NCBI GenBank assembly: GCA_964631125.1 | Contig: CAZVYN010000072.1 | Span: forward strand, 1 to 20,924 | DNA: 20,924 nucleotides | Origin: CAZVYN01 sp964631125 | Lineage (GTDB): Bacteria > Eisenbacteria > RBG-16-71-46 > CAIMUX01 | Direction of reading: 5' to 3' | Shown here: one piece after another, positions 1 through 6,789 of the stretch | Layout: the number at the start of each line of letters is the position of its first letter | Numbering within the stretch: the first letter of the stretch is position 1 | Notes under the pieces: model-generated | What the model was told of the DNA's origin: nothing | The model's input: only the letters and a program-made list of their open reading frames with translations | The model's database searches: none | Translations under genes and position numbers: made by a program

Positions 1-452
1 GCGCCGGTTACGGTCGCCGCGAACTGCTGCGTCCCGCCCGCGGCGAGTTGCGACGTAGCCGGCTGCACCGCCACCGTGACGCCACTCGCCACGTTGTCCA
101 CGATCACCGTCGCCGTGTCCTCGACGATGTTGATCCCACCTTCCGCCCGGGCCTTCACCGTGTGGATCCCCTCGGTCACCGTCGATGTGTCCCACTGGAG
201 CGAATAGGGCGAACTGCTGTCCGCGCCGAGTTCCGTCTGGTCCACGAAGAAGACGACACGATCGGCGTTCGTGGCGGCGGCTTGGAGCGTCACGGTTCCC
301 GCCACCACGGCTTGGTCCGACGGCGCGGTCAACGAGACCTCGACGCCACTCGGTGGATCGGTCGGACCATCGTCGCCGCCGCAACCGATGAGGAACGCCG
401 CGGTAGCTGCGAGTGCGAGCGCCAAGTGCGCCGGGATCCGGAACAGATACAT
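1..452 (-). CDS. Ig-like domain lipoprotein, N-terminal part (runs off window)
   Basis: The frame is open from the ATG at 452 to the window edge, giving 150 residues. A GGGAGG Shine-Dalgarno stretch sits about 6 nt before the ATG. The product starts with a hydrophobic signal segment and a lipobox (F-L-I-G-C), making Cys24 the probable lipidated residue, followed by a Gly/Asp/Pro-rich linker. Residues about 38-128 look like a bacterial Ig-like domain of the type with 'vvFFVDqtelGadssSPYslqWDTstvteGiHtvkA'-style spacing. A second Ig-like (BIG2-type) domain begins near residue 132 (the V-A-V-Q-P-A-T-S-Q-L motif). It is probably an outer-membrane or surface lipoprotein with tandem Ig domains. Ligand and role are unknown. 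The C-terminus lies outside the window. Confidence 0.8.
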   Translation of the reverse strand, partial: MYLFRIPAHLALALAATAAFLIGCGGDDGPTDPPSGVEVSLTAPSDQAVVAGTVTLQAAATNADRVVFFVDQTELGADSSSPYSLQWDTSTVTEGIHTVKARAEGGINIVEDTATVIVDNVASGVTVAVQPATSQLAAGGTQQFAATVTG

Positions 453-601
453 GCGAGACCTCCCTCGTGTCATCTTCGAGCGGGGGATTGTATGCGATCG
501 AGCGAGATGGGATCAGACGGTGATTGCGGGGAAAGTCCGCCCGGACGACACTCGCTGCCCGTAGAGCCAGACCGATCGAAGACCAGGAGCCGCGGCAGTC
601 C

Positions 602-1147
602 ATGTTGACCATCCCTCCGACCGTCCGAGCGTTCTGGGACCAGTTCCAGTCCTCCGTCCCCTACGACGCGGCGCCCCTGTTCTACGAAGCTTTCCACTTC
701 GATGACAACGAGGCGACCGCGAACTCGCTCGCGGCGCTCGTCCTTTCCGGGCAGAAGCGCGCGACGGCGGGTCTTCTCTGGACGAACGAGATCACGAACA
801 AGCCGCGGCCCGAGCTGGGTGTGCTGAGCGTCGTGACCGACTGGAACGGCGTTCCGCTTTGCATCATCGAGACGACCCAGGTCGATGTCGTTCCGTTCGA
901 CGACGTCAGCGCGCAGTTCGCGGCCATCGAGGGGGAAGGGGATGGCTCGTTGCGGTACTGGCGCGAAGAACACTGGAAGTACTTCACCCGGGAGTGTCAG
1001 CGGCTGGGTCGTGAGCCAGACTCGCGGATGCCGGTCGTGTGTGAGCAGTTCAAGGTGATTTACCGGACGAAGGCCGCTCCGCCGTCGAGCGAACCGCCGT
1101 CGAGCGAACCGCGGGAGACGGAGGTCCGAGTCCCAGATCGCTTGTGA
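602..1147 (+). CDS. ASCH domain protein (YhfF-like)
   Basis: 181 residues from the ATG at 602. An upstream in-frame start at 524 is possible, but the family similarity begins at 602 and AGGAG at 585-589 lies in front of it. The core matches the ASCH fold of the YhfF/COG4405 type: an N-terminal helix with F-W-D-Q-F, the signature G-Q-K-R-A-T near residues 47-52, and the C-terminal run R-Y-W-R-E-E-H-W-K-Y-F. ASCH proteins are PUA-like beta barrels thought to bind RNA or nucleotides; no substrate can be read here. The last 30 residues are a Pro/Ser/Glu-rich tail that includes a perfect 15-bp tandem duplication, and this tail is not part of the usual domain. The gene seems to stand alone. Confidence 0.88.
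   Translation: MLTIPPTVRAFWDQFQSSVPYDAAPLFYEAFHFDDNEATANSLAALVLSGQKRATAGLLWTNEITNKPRPELGVLSVVTDWNGVPLCIIETTQVDVVPFDDVSAQFAAIEGEGDGSLRYWREEHWKYFTRECQRLGREPDSRMPVVCEQFKVIYRTKAAPPSSEPPSSEPRETEVRVPDRL
1082..1111 (+). repeat. 15-bp tandem duplication in ASCH gene tail
   Basis: CCGTCGAGCGAACCG occurs twice head to tail (1082-1096 and 1097-1111). The duplication is in frame and repeats the peptide P-S-S-E-P in the C-terminal tail. It looks like a recent slippage event. Confidence 0.9.
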
Positions 1148-1194
1148 AATGAGGAACTACTATTGCCGGCAACAGTCGCACCTTTTTTCACAAG
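1141..1194. other. 9-bp inverted repeat after ASCH gene
   Basis: CTTGTGAAA (1141-1149, covering the ASCH stop codon) is exactly complementary to TTTCACAAG (1186-1194). The 36-nt loop contains the palindrome TTGCCGGCAA (1163-1172) and ends in a run of six T. It may be a weak terminator or a regulatory structure; no transcript data support either. Confidence 0.35.
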
Positions 1195-1292
1195 GTAGAC
1201 GCGCGGCGATGGCGTAGTGAGTGACCCTTCCGAACCGAGTTGGTTGGTCGAGGTCGGGACCGAGGCAGTTCTAGCAGAAGGGAACGGCGCCA

Positions 1293-1730
<438 letters not shown>

Positions 1731-1776
1731 GAGGAAGTGGCAAACGGGATCACTTCTGGATTGGAGCTTCACGATC

Positions 1777-1796
1777 AACTCGTTTCAAAACGAGTT
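1777..1796. promoter_or_regulatory. Perfect palindrome, probable operator of the methyltransferase
   Basis: AACTCGTTT (1777-1785) and AAACGAGTT (1788-1796) are exact inverse complements separated by 2 nt. The site lies 41 nt before the methyltransferase start at 1838. A 2-nt centre is too short for an RNA hairpin loop, so a site for a dimeric repressor is more likely than a terminator. No cognate regulator gene is adjacent. Function is inferred from symmetry and position. Confidence 0.5.
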
Positions 1797-1837
1797 CGCG
1801 GCGATTCACCCCCGTCCCGGACAAGGCGTCGCCTCCG

Positions 1838-2650
1838 ATGAGTGGATGGGACGATCCGGACACCGCAGCTCAGTACGACGCGTTCTCGCGCGAGCATGGA
1901 ATGTATCGCGAGACGAGCCGGGATCTCGCGGAGCTGGCGAGGATCGAGCACGCCGCGTTGGTGGTCGACCTGGCGTGCGGCACGGGAGTGACGACGGAAG
2001 TGATTTTGGCGCGAGTCGGGGCTGGAACGACCGTCATCGCCTTGGATGGATCGCGAGCCATGCTCGATGTCGCCCGGTCCAGGATCACCGATCCCCGCGT
2101 CCGGTGGGTCTGCGCGCCCGCCGTCGAGCTGGCCTCCTTCGCGAGCGAAGCCGACGCGATCATCTGCAACTCGGCGTTCTGGCAGTTGGAGATGGCGCCG
2201 ACGTCCGTCGCCGCCGGGAAGGCGCTGCGTTCGGGCGGCCGTCTCGTCTTCAACCTCTCTCGCGCCATGATCTCGGCGGCTTTGACCGCGGCCGACCCGC
2301 GACCGACCAAACCGATGCTCACCCAACTCATGCACGCCGTCGCGGTCCTGGAGTACGACTACGTCCCGCCGCACCCTGCGACGCGCCGTGGGACGCCGCT
2401 CACACCGGAGGGGCTTGCGGAGATGCAGCGCCAGGCCGGTCTCGAGCCGGCGGAGCCGCAGGCTTTCGAGTACGACACTTCGCCGGAAGCGCAACTCGCT
2501 TGGCTGAGGGTGCCAATCTTCGCCAACAACGTCCTGCCGGGACTGCCCCACGCGTCACAGATGGCCGCGCTCGACCAGGCGTACGCGCGCTACGACAAGA
2601 TCTCGGGTCGAGAGAATCGCTGGCTGGCATTCGTCGCCGTGAAGCCGTGA
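1838..2650 (+). CDS. Class I SAM-dependent methyltransferase
   Basis: 270 residues from the ATG at 1838, the first start consistent with a family N-terminus; no strong ribosome site is visible. SAM-binding motif I is V-V-D-L-A-C-G-T-G-V-T-T at residues 42-53. An acidic motif II follows (T-V-I-A-L-D-G-S), and a motif IV-like D-A-I-I-C-N-S-A-F-W segment with L-R-S-G-G-R-L-V-F after it. This is the Methyltransf_11/25 type; the substrate is unknown. The C-terminal third is Pro-rich and ends R-W-L-A-F-V-A-V-K-P. The stop codon lies in a GTGAAGCC tandem duplication. The gene follows a palindromic site and precedes another methyltransferase, but the 108-nt gap to it argues for separate translation. 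A small-molecule (secondary-metabolism) substrate is likelier than DNA or rRNA, though this is inference. Confidence 0.88.
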   Translation: MSGWDDPDTAAQYDAFSREHGMYRETSRDLAELARIEHAALVVDLACGTGVTTEVILARVGAGTTVIALDGSRAMLDVARSRITDPRVRWVCAPAVELASFASEADAIICNSAFWQLEMAPTSVAAGKALRSGGRLVFNLSRAMISAALTAADPRPTKPMLTQLMHAVAVLEYDYVPPHPATRRGTPLTPEGLAEMQRQAGLEPAEPQAFEYDTSPEAQLAWLRVPIFANNVLPGLPHASQMAALDQAYARYDKISGRENRWLAFVAVKP

Positions 2651-2758
2651 AGCCGTGATCGCGCAGCCGACGCCGATCTGCGCTATCTATCTATTCACAC
2701 CGATTCTAGACGCGGAGGGTCCGCGGGCAGCTTGACGACACGATCTCAGGAGGGAAGA

Positions 2759-3772
2759 GTGAACGAACAGCCGAGTCCGGAGAAGATCTTGCAGACCGGC
2801 CTGGCCTTCTGGGCCTCCAAGACGCTGTTGAGCGCGATCGAGATGGAGGTCTTCAGCGAGTTGGCCCGAGGGCCGGAGTCGTACGACGCGCTCGTCGGAC
2901 GTCTCGGTCTCCATCCGCGTTCGGCGCGGGACTTCCTCGATACGTTGGTGGCGCTCGGATTCCTGACCCGCATGGGCGACCGTTACGCGAACACGCCGGA
3001 GACCGACCTGTTTCTCGATCGTCGGAAGCCGTCGTATGTGGGCGGGATCCTGGAGATGGCGAATCGGCGCCTCTATCCCTTCTGGGGACACCTGACCGAA
3101 GCGTTGCGCACCGGTCAGCCGCAGAATGAAGTGAAAGGCGGCGGCCCGGGCCTCTTCGAGACGCTCTACGCCGATCCGGCCCGACTGAAGGGGTTCCTCG
3201 CCGCCATGACCGGCATCAGTCACGGCGCCAACATGACGATCGCGCGGGCCTTTCCGTGGAAGGACACCAAGACCTTCGTCGACGTCGGTACGGCGCAAGG
3301 GGACCTGGCGGCGCAGATCGCTCTCGCGAATCCACACATGCGCGGCGTCGGCTTCGATCTCGCGGAAGTCGCGCCGATCTTCGAGGAGTACGTCGCCGCG
3401 GTCGGCGTGGCGGACCGCGTCACCTTCACTGCCGGCACGTTCTTCGAGGATCCGCTGCCCAAGGCCGACGTCGTCTTGATGGGACACATCCTTCACGACT
3501 GGGATCTACCCACGAAGCGGATGCTGATCGCCAAGGCGTTCGATGCGCTGCCCGCGGGCGGAGCGCTCGTCGTCTACGAAGCGATCATCGACGACGATCG
3601 ATCGAAGAACGCGTTCGGTCTCATGATGAGTCTGAACATGCTGATCGAGACGCCGGGAGGCTTCGACTACACCGGCGCCGATTGCTCCGGCTGGATGAAG
3701 GACGCCGGCTTCTCCTCGACGCGCGTGGAGCACCTGGTCGGACCCGATTCGATGGTGATCGGGATCAAGTAG
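2759..3772 (+). CDS. Plant-type O-methyltransferase (PF00891-like)
   Basis: 337 residues from the GTG at 2759, which follows an AGGAGGG site (2748-2754) and is preferred over a TTG at 2732. An N-terminal winged-helix dimerisation domain (residues about 1-90, with L-L-S-A-I-E-M-E-V-F-S-E-L and a D-F-L-D-T-L helix) precedes a Rossmann SAM domain. Motif I reads F-V-D-V-G-T-A-Q-G near residue 174, a variant of the usual V-D-V-G-G-G-x-G. The family catalytic region G-H-I-L-H-D-W-D places the general-base histidine at about residue 246. The length is normal. Relatives methylate hydroxyl groups on small aromatic or carotenoid molecules (hydroxyneurosporene, acetylserotonin, polyketides). The true substrate cannot be read. 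Confidence 0.92.
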   Translation: MNEQPSPEKILQTGLAFWASKTLLSAIEMEVFSELARGPESYDALVGRLGLHPRSARDFLDTLVALGFLTRMGDRYANTPETDLFLDRRKPSYVGGILEMANRRLYPFWGHLTEALRTGQPQNEVKGGGPGLFETLYADPARLKGFLAAMTGISHGANMTIARAFPWKDTKTFVDVGTAQGDLAAQIALANPHMRGVGFDLAEVAPIFEEYVAAVGVADRVTFTAGTFFEDPLPKADVVLMGHILHDWDLPTKRMLIAKAFDALPAGGALVVYEAIIDDDRSKNAFGLMMSLNMLIETPGGFDYTGADCSGWMKDAGFSSTRVEHLVGPDSMVIGIK

Positions 3773-3793
3773 GAGCAAGCGAGATAGCTCGAG

Positions 3794-3877
3794 ATGCCGG
3801 CCTTCCAGAGTCACAACGACGGTCCGATGCGCGCGCTCGGCTTGAAGGGCCGTCTCGTCTGGGTATTGCGCCCATGA
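3794..3877 (+). other. Unrecognised 27-codon open frame
   Basis: A 27-residue frame starts with ATG and ends in a TGA overlapping the next ATG (ATGA at 3874-3877). It resembles nothing I recognise and has no convincing ribosome site. It sits in a region of broken genes, so it may be a scrap. Confidence 0.2.
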
Positions 3878-4002
3878 GAAACGCTCCGTCTATCCTCGAC
3901 GCCATCGGCAACACTTCGATTGTAGTCACCCGGTTGGTCGACTCCGGCCTGAAGTACTCGAGCACCGATGTGTACAAGAGCGGAGCATGGAAAGAGAAGT
4001 GA
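3874..4002 (+). pseudogene. N-terminal remnant of a cysteine synthase / CBS-like PLP enzyme
   Basis: A 42-codon frame whose first third (S-I-L-D-A-I-G-N-T-S-I-V-V-T-R-L) closely follows the conserved opening of cysteine synthase and cystathionine beta-synthase proteins, usually S-I-L-D-A-I-G-N-T-P-L-V-R-L. A later S-T-D-V-Y-K stretch may correspond to the 'adVyvKlE' strand that follows in those enzymes. The PLP-lysine segment (G-S-x-K-D-R) and the whole catalytic body are missing; the frame stops after 42 codons instead of about 300-450. A 5' scrap of a deleted gene is the best reading. The alternative is a coincidental short open frame. Confidence 0.5.
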
Positions 4003-4003
4003 C

Positions 4004-4192
4004 TTGGAGAACAGGAAACGCGCGCGACTCGGGGCGACGCTCTGGTTCATCGGCGCCGCACTTTCCCTGTTCGCGTTCGGACTGACGTACAGCAAGGACG
4101 GTCGGATCAAGGGGTCGTTGCTGGCGACGACTTTCTTTGCGGCCGTCATGGGCTTCACTGCGCTGCGTAGCCAGAAGTCCGACCAGTTGTAG
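4004..4192 (+). CDS. Small two-helix membrane protein
   Basis: 62 residues if started at the TTG at 4004, which follows AGAGAAG at 3993-3999; an ATG at 3968 would add 12 residues that overlap the cysteine synthase remnant. A basic N-terminus (E-N-R-K-R-A-R-L) is followed by a hydrophobic span A-T-L-W-F-I-G-A-A-L-S-L-F-A-F-G-L-T-Y. A short charged loop (S-K-D-G-R-I-K-G) leads to a second span (S-L-L-A-T-T-F-F-A-A-V-M-G-F). The basic N-terminus predicts both ends in the cytoplasm. No family name is assigned. Unlike its neighbours it seems intact. Confidence 0.55.
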   Translation: MENRKRARLGATLWFIGAALSLFAFGLTYSKDGRIKGSLLATTFFAAVMGFTALRSQKSDQL

Positions 4193-4198
4193 CTCGCG

Positions 4199-4492
4199 AT
4201 GAACCACTTCCCGGACCGTCTCTCCGTCTTCCACGAGTGGAGCCGCGTGCTCCGCCATGGACACCGCGCCGTCTTCACCGACCCCGTCGTGATCACGGGT
4301 CCCGTGACGAACGACTCCCGCGCCCGGCACAGCGATGCTCTGATCCCGATAGAGGGGGACGAGCGCTTCGAGGGGCTCCAGCGGTTCTTCGCGGCGGTGC
4401 ATCGCCTCACGAGCGAGCGACGGCTCTCGACGATCGCCTACCTGGCGGAGAAACCTCCGCGCTCGCTCTTCGTTCCACAACCAAAGGTCTAG
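4199..4492 (+). pseudogene. Internally deleted class I methyltransferase
   Basis: The 97-residue frame begins M-N-H-F-P-D-R-L-S-V-F-H-E-W and continues V-L-R-H-G-H-R-A-V-F-T-D-P-V-V-I-T-G-P-V. This is the motif V/VI region of a SAM methyltransferase (usual form: V-L-R-P-G-G-R). The next residues should lead through a middle segment of roughly 50-60 residues. Instead the sequence jumps to I-E-G-D-E-R-F-E-G-L-Q-R-F-F, which looks like the C-terminus of the same family. The N-terminal half with SAM motif I is also missing. The product therefore cannot bind SAM in the normal way. The stop codon overlaps the stop of the convergent S41 remnant (CTAG at 4489-4492). Confidence 0.65.
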
Positions 4493-5118
4493 GGCGCGAC
4501 TTCGAGTCCGCTCAGCTCCCTCTCCAATGCGTCGATCTCACTCCGCACCCCAGCCTGGAACGCCGGCCCCTCGATGTTCGGGAGCGACTTCTTCAAGGCC
4601 ATGAGTCGGGCGGTGGCCAACGCCTTCTCGGCCGTGACTTCGATATCCGGCTTCACGCCGACCCCTTCCCAGTTGGTCTTGGTGATCGGGTTGATCGCGC
4701 GACCCGCGGGGATGAAGGCGCCGAAGTGGTCGTCGATGCGGACGTCAGCTCCCGGGTGCGCGCCGCCGCCCGTGGTCTCGCCGACGATAGTTGCGCGTCC
4801 GAGGTTCTGCAGGTTGTAGGCGAACTCCTCGTCGTTCATCCAGGTCATCTGACTCGAATGCGCCGCACGCTCCGCCTCACTCGGCTCACTCGAATCGGGC
4901 GCCTCTGCCGAGAGCGGGTCGTAGGAGTAGCGAACCCGAAAATGCTTGTCGCGGCTCACTTCCTGGAGATGGTTCGTCAGCAGCTCCGCGAACGACTGCG
5001 CGCTCTCGATCTCGAGGTCGGGCTGTACTCCGGGTCCTTGCGCCGCGGAGAGCTGCGGGCCAGAAAGGAAGAGCAGGAGGACGGCGGAAGCGGCCTGCGA
5101 AGGCGAAGATAGGGACAT
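4489..5118 (-). pseudogene. S41 (IRBP/tail-specific) peptidase with internal deletion
   Basis: 209 residues from the ATG at 5118, which has AAAGGGAGA 8 nt upstream. A GTG at 5148 overlapping the TetR stop is an alternative start. A signal peptide is followed by an N-terminal segment (S-R-D-K-H-F-R-V-R-Y-S) typical of IRBP-like S41 peptidases. The sequence then jumps at about residue 90-100 to E-E-F-A-Y-N-L-Q-N-L, R-A-T-I-V-G-E-T-T-G-G-G-A-H-P and I-T-K-T-N-W-E-G-V-G-V-K-P-D, the C-terminal core. Intact homologues carry more than 100 residues between these parts, including the T-S-x-x-T-F-S-G/A-x-E-E-F stretch with the catalytic serine; here that position reads M-T-W-M-N-D-E-E-F. It is almost certainly inactive as a protease, although the frame is kept. 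Confidence 0.75.
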
Positions 5119-5144
5119 CGATCGCGTCTCCCTTTCGGTTGTGC

Positions 5145-5753
5145 TCACGTGCGCTCTTGTCGCAGACCCGCCAGCAAGAGGTCTGCGATGTTGCCGGCTC
5201 GGGCGCTCACTTCATCGCGGGCGCCCAATTCCGCGGTGCTCAGGCTGTACGGCAGAAGCGAATTGGTGGCGTCGAGGAGGGTGACGGCGGCCGCCCGGGC
5301 ATCCCCGAACTCGAACTCACCCGCGTGCTGCCCTCGGACCAAGATCTCGGCGAAGATCGCCGCCTCGGCGTCGAAGTAACGAGCCCGCCGCGCGAGCAGC
5401 CCGGTCCGCAATGCCGAGAGGAGATCGTCCAGGCTCTGGCTGTAGAGCGTGGCGGCGTCGAAGCGGACCAACACGCGCGTCACGAGCATCACCCGGACGC
5501 GGGTCCCGATCGGCGCCGGGGAGGCGGCGATCTCGAGCAGCCGCGACTTCACCCGCTCGACGATCCGGTCGACATGTGAGAGCACGACTTCTTCCTTGCT
5601 GCTGAAGTGCAAGTAGATGGTGCCCTTACCGATACCGGCCTCCCGGGCGATGTCCTCGACCGACATCTTCCGGTATCCGAACCGTGCCAGCAGGCGCTCG
5701 GCGGCGTCGAGGATGGCGTCTCGGACTTCGATTCGGGGGGCGACGGCAGGCAT
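5145..5753 (-). CDS. TetR/AcrR family transcriptional repressor
   Basis: 202 residues from the ATG at 5753, which has GAGG 6 nt upstream. An ATG at 5765 and an earlier one at 5807 are in frame, but the latter would put the operator inside the gene. The N-terminal DNA-binding domain is clear: A-I-L-D-A-A-E-R-L-L-A-R-F-G-Y, then S-V-E-D-I-A-R-E-A-G-I-G-K-G-T-I-Y-L-H-F with S-S-K-E-E. The C-terminal ligand-binding domain (residues about 65-202) is helical and not diagnostic. The stop codon (5145-5147) overlaps a possible GTG start of the S41 remnant. The perfect palindrome just upstream is probably its own operator, so autorepression is expected, with possible control of the divergent gene at 5931. 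Confidence 0.92.
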   Translation of the reverse strand: MPAVAPRIEVRDAILDAAERLLARFGYRKMSVEDIAREAGIGKGTIYLHFSSKEEVVLSHVDRIVERVKSRLLEIAASPAPIGTRVRVMLVTRVLVRFDAATLYSQSLDDLLSALRTGLLARRARYFDAEAAIFAEILVRGQHAGEFEFGDARAAAVTLLDATNSLLPYSLSTAELGARDEVSARAGNIADLLLAGLRQERT

Positions 5754-5768
5754 GGCGATCCTCATGTG

Positions 5769-5801
5769 ACTGATGACCAGAATCGTATTCTGGTCATCAG
5801 T
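5769..5801. promoter_or_regulatory. Perfect 15+15 bp palindrome, likely TetR operator
   Basis: The arm ACTGATGACCAGAAT (5769-5783) is exactly complementary to 5787-5801, with a CGT centre. The palindrome lies 15 nt upstream of the TetR start and between two divergent genes. This is the classic place and symmetry for a TetR-family dimer site. Confidence 0.78.
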
Positions 5802-5815
5802 GGGCACGGAATCAA
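5787..5815 (-). promoter_or_regulatory. Candidate promoter of the tetR gene overlapping the palindrome
   Basis: On the minus strand a TTGATT -35-like hexamer (5815-5810) is followed after exactly 17 nt by CAGAAT (5792-5787), a 4/6 match to the -10 consensus. The -10 lies inside the right arm of the palindrome, so repressor binding would block it. Consensus matching only. Confidence 0.4.
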
Positions 5816-5930
5816 GTTCTCAGATCAGAGCCGCGTGTTTCTCGCTCCGCCGCTGTGCGATTCCGAGCGAACTCGTGTTGGCCTCAATACAAGGGACGCG
5901 ATGGACGCGCCCCGAGAAGGAGACCGAACC

Positions 5931-6047
5931 ATGCAGCACGTCACCGCCACGCTTCTAACCCTCGGCCTGATCCTGTGCGCCGCGCTCTCGACCGATGCCC
6001 TTGGGAGGATCTCCGCGAACCACAACCAGACCCGGATCCGGGACTAG
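5931..6047 (+). CDS. Short secreted peptide or signal-peptide scrap
   Basis: 38 residues from the ATG at 5931 with AGAAGGAG 8 nt upstream. Residues 1-25 form a good signal peptide (hydrophobic T-L-L-T-L-G-L-I-L-C-A-A-L-S ending near A-L-G). Only about 13 polar residues follow before TAG. Either a very short secreted peptide is made, or a frameshift separated this export signal from the TPR protein that begins 28 nt later in another frame. The gene is divergent from tetR and shares the palindrome region, so it may be its regulated target. Confidence 0.4.
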   Translation: MQHVTATLLTLGLILCAALSTDALGRISANHNQTRIRD

Positions 6048-6075
6048 CGATCCATTCGGCCAGGGAGCCATGCCG

Positions 6076-6789
6076 ATGATCCGGGCGATGTACGAGATTC
6101 GCGCGCGATGGTTGGGCTGCCGGGCGGAGATGGAGCGAGACGCGGGTCGGTACGATCGCGCCGAGCTCATCCTGCGCCAGGCGCTCGCGCTGACCGAGCG
6201 GCGTGGATCGGCGGACAGCCTGCTCGCGGCGTCGCTGCTCAACAGTCTCGGAATGGTCCACAAGTACCAGGGGCGGTTCACGGAGGGCGCCCGAGCGTAC
6301 CTCCGCGGAATTCGCGCGGTGCGGGCGCGGCTCGGGCCTGAGCACCCCGCGATGGCCACCTTCTATCACAACTTGGGCGGGCTGGAGCACGCGCGAGGAC
6401 GGCACGCTCGCGGTGAGCCATTTGCTCGACGCTCCGTCACGCTTCGTGAACGGCAAGTCGGACCTCACCATCCGGACGTGGCGCGAGACATTGCCGCGCT
6501 CGGCGCGCTGGTCGACGGCCGGGGGCGACACACGGAGGCAGAAGCGTTGCAACGCCGCGCGCTGGCTATCTTCGAGGCGCGGTACGGGCCGGAACATCGC
6601 GAGATCGGATACGTCCTGGCGAATCTCGCGGCGTGCCTCCATGCGCAAGGTCGATCAGCCGAAGCCGAGCCGATCGCGGAGCGCGCGGTCAGGATGATGC
6701 GGAGGTACCTCGGCGCGAGTCACCCCGAGGTCGAACCGGCGCTAGAGAACTTGGCCTTGATCCAGCGGGCGAGGGCAACCGCCTCCTGA
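6076..6789 (+). CDS. Kinesin-light-chain-type TPR protein
   Basis: 237 residues from the ATG at 6076, which lies 8 nt after AGGGAG (6062-6067). ATGs at 6070 and 5995 are in frame. Four repeats of 42 residues are marked by L-G-P-E-H-P, V-G-P-H-H-P, Y-G-P-E-H-R and L-G-A-S-H-P, at DNA positions near 6331, 6457, 6583 and 6709. The spacing of 126 nt and the 'aeaeaLqrRALaifEa' pattern are those of TPR_10/TPR_12 repeats. Such proteins are protein-interaction scaffolds; the partner is unknown. The gene seems shortened at both ends: it lacks its own export signal or sensor domain, and the C-terminus stops right at the junction with the antisense vsr gene. Confidence 0.75.
   Translation: MIRAMYEIRARWLGCRAEMERDAGRYDRAELILRQALALTERRGSADSLLAASLLNSLGMVHKYQGRFTEGARAYLRGIRAVRARLGPEHPAMATFYHNLGGLEHARGRHARGEPFARRSVTLRERQVGPHHPDVARDIAALGALVDGRGRHTEAEALQRRALAIFEARYGPEHREIGYVLANLAACLHAQGRSAEAEPIAERAVRMMRRYLGASHPEVEPALENLALIQRARATAS

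Noticed and set aside
1163..1172. TTGCCGGCAA palindrome as a separate operator
   Set aside because: Ten-base GC-centred palindromes are frequent at this base composition; it is noted only as part of the larger inverted repeat.
3256..4002. 248-codon plus-strand frame covering the O-methyltransferase end
   Set aside because: Up to 3772 it is an out-of-frame Arg-rich reading of the O-methyltransferase; only the part after the ATG at 3874 has recognisable similarity.
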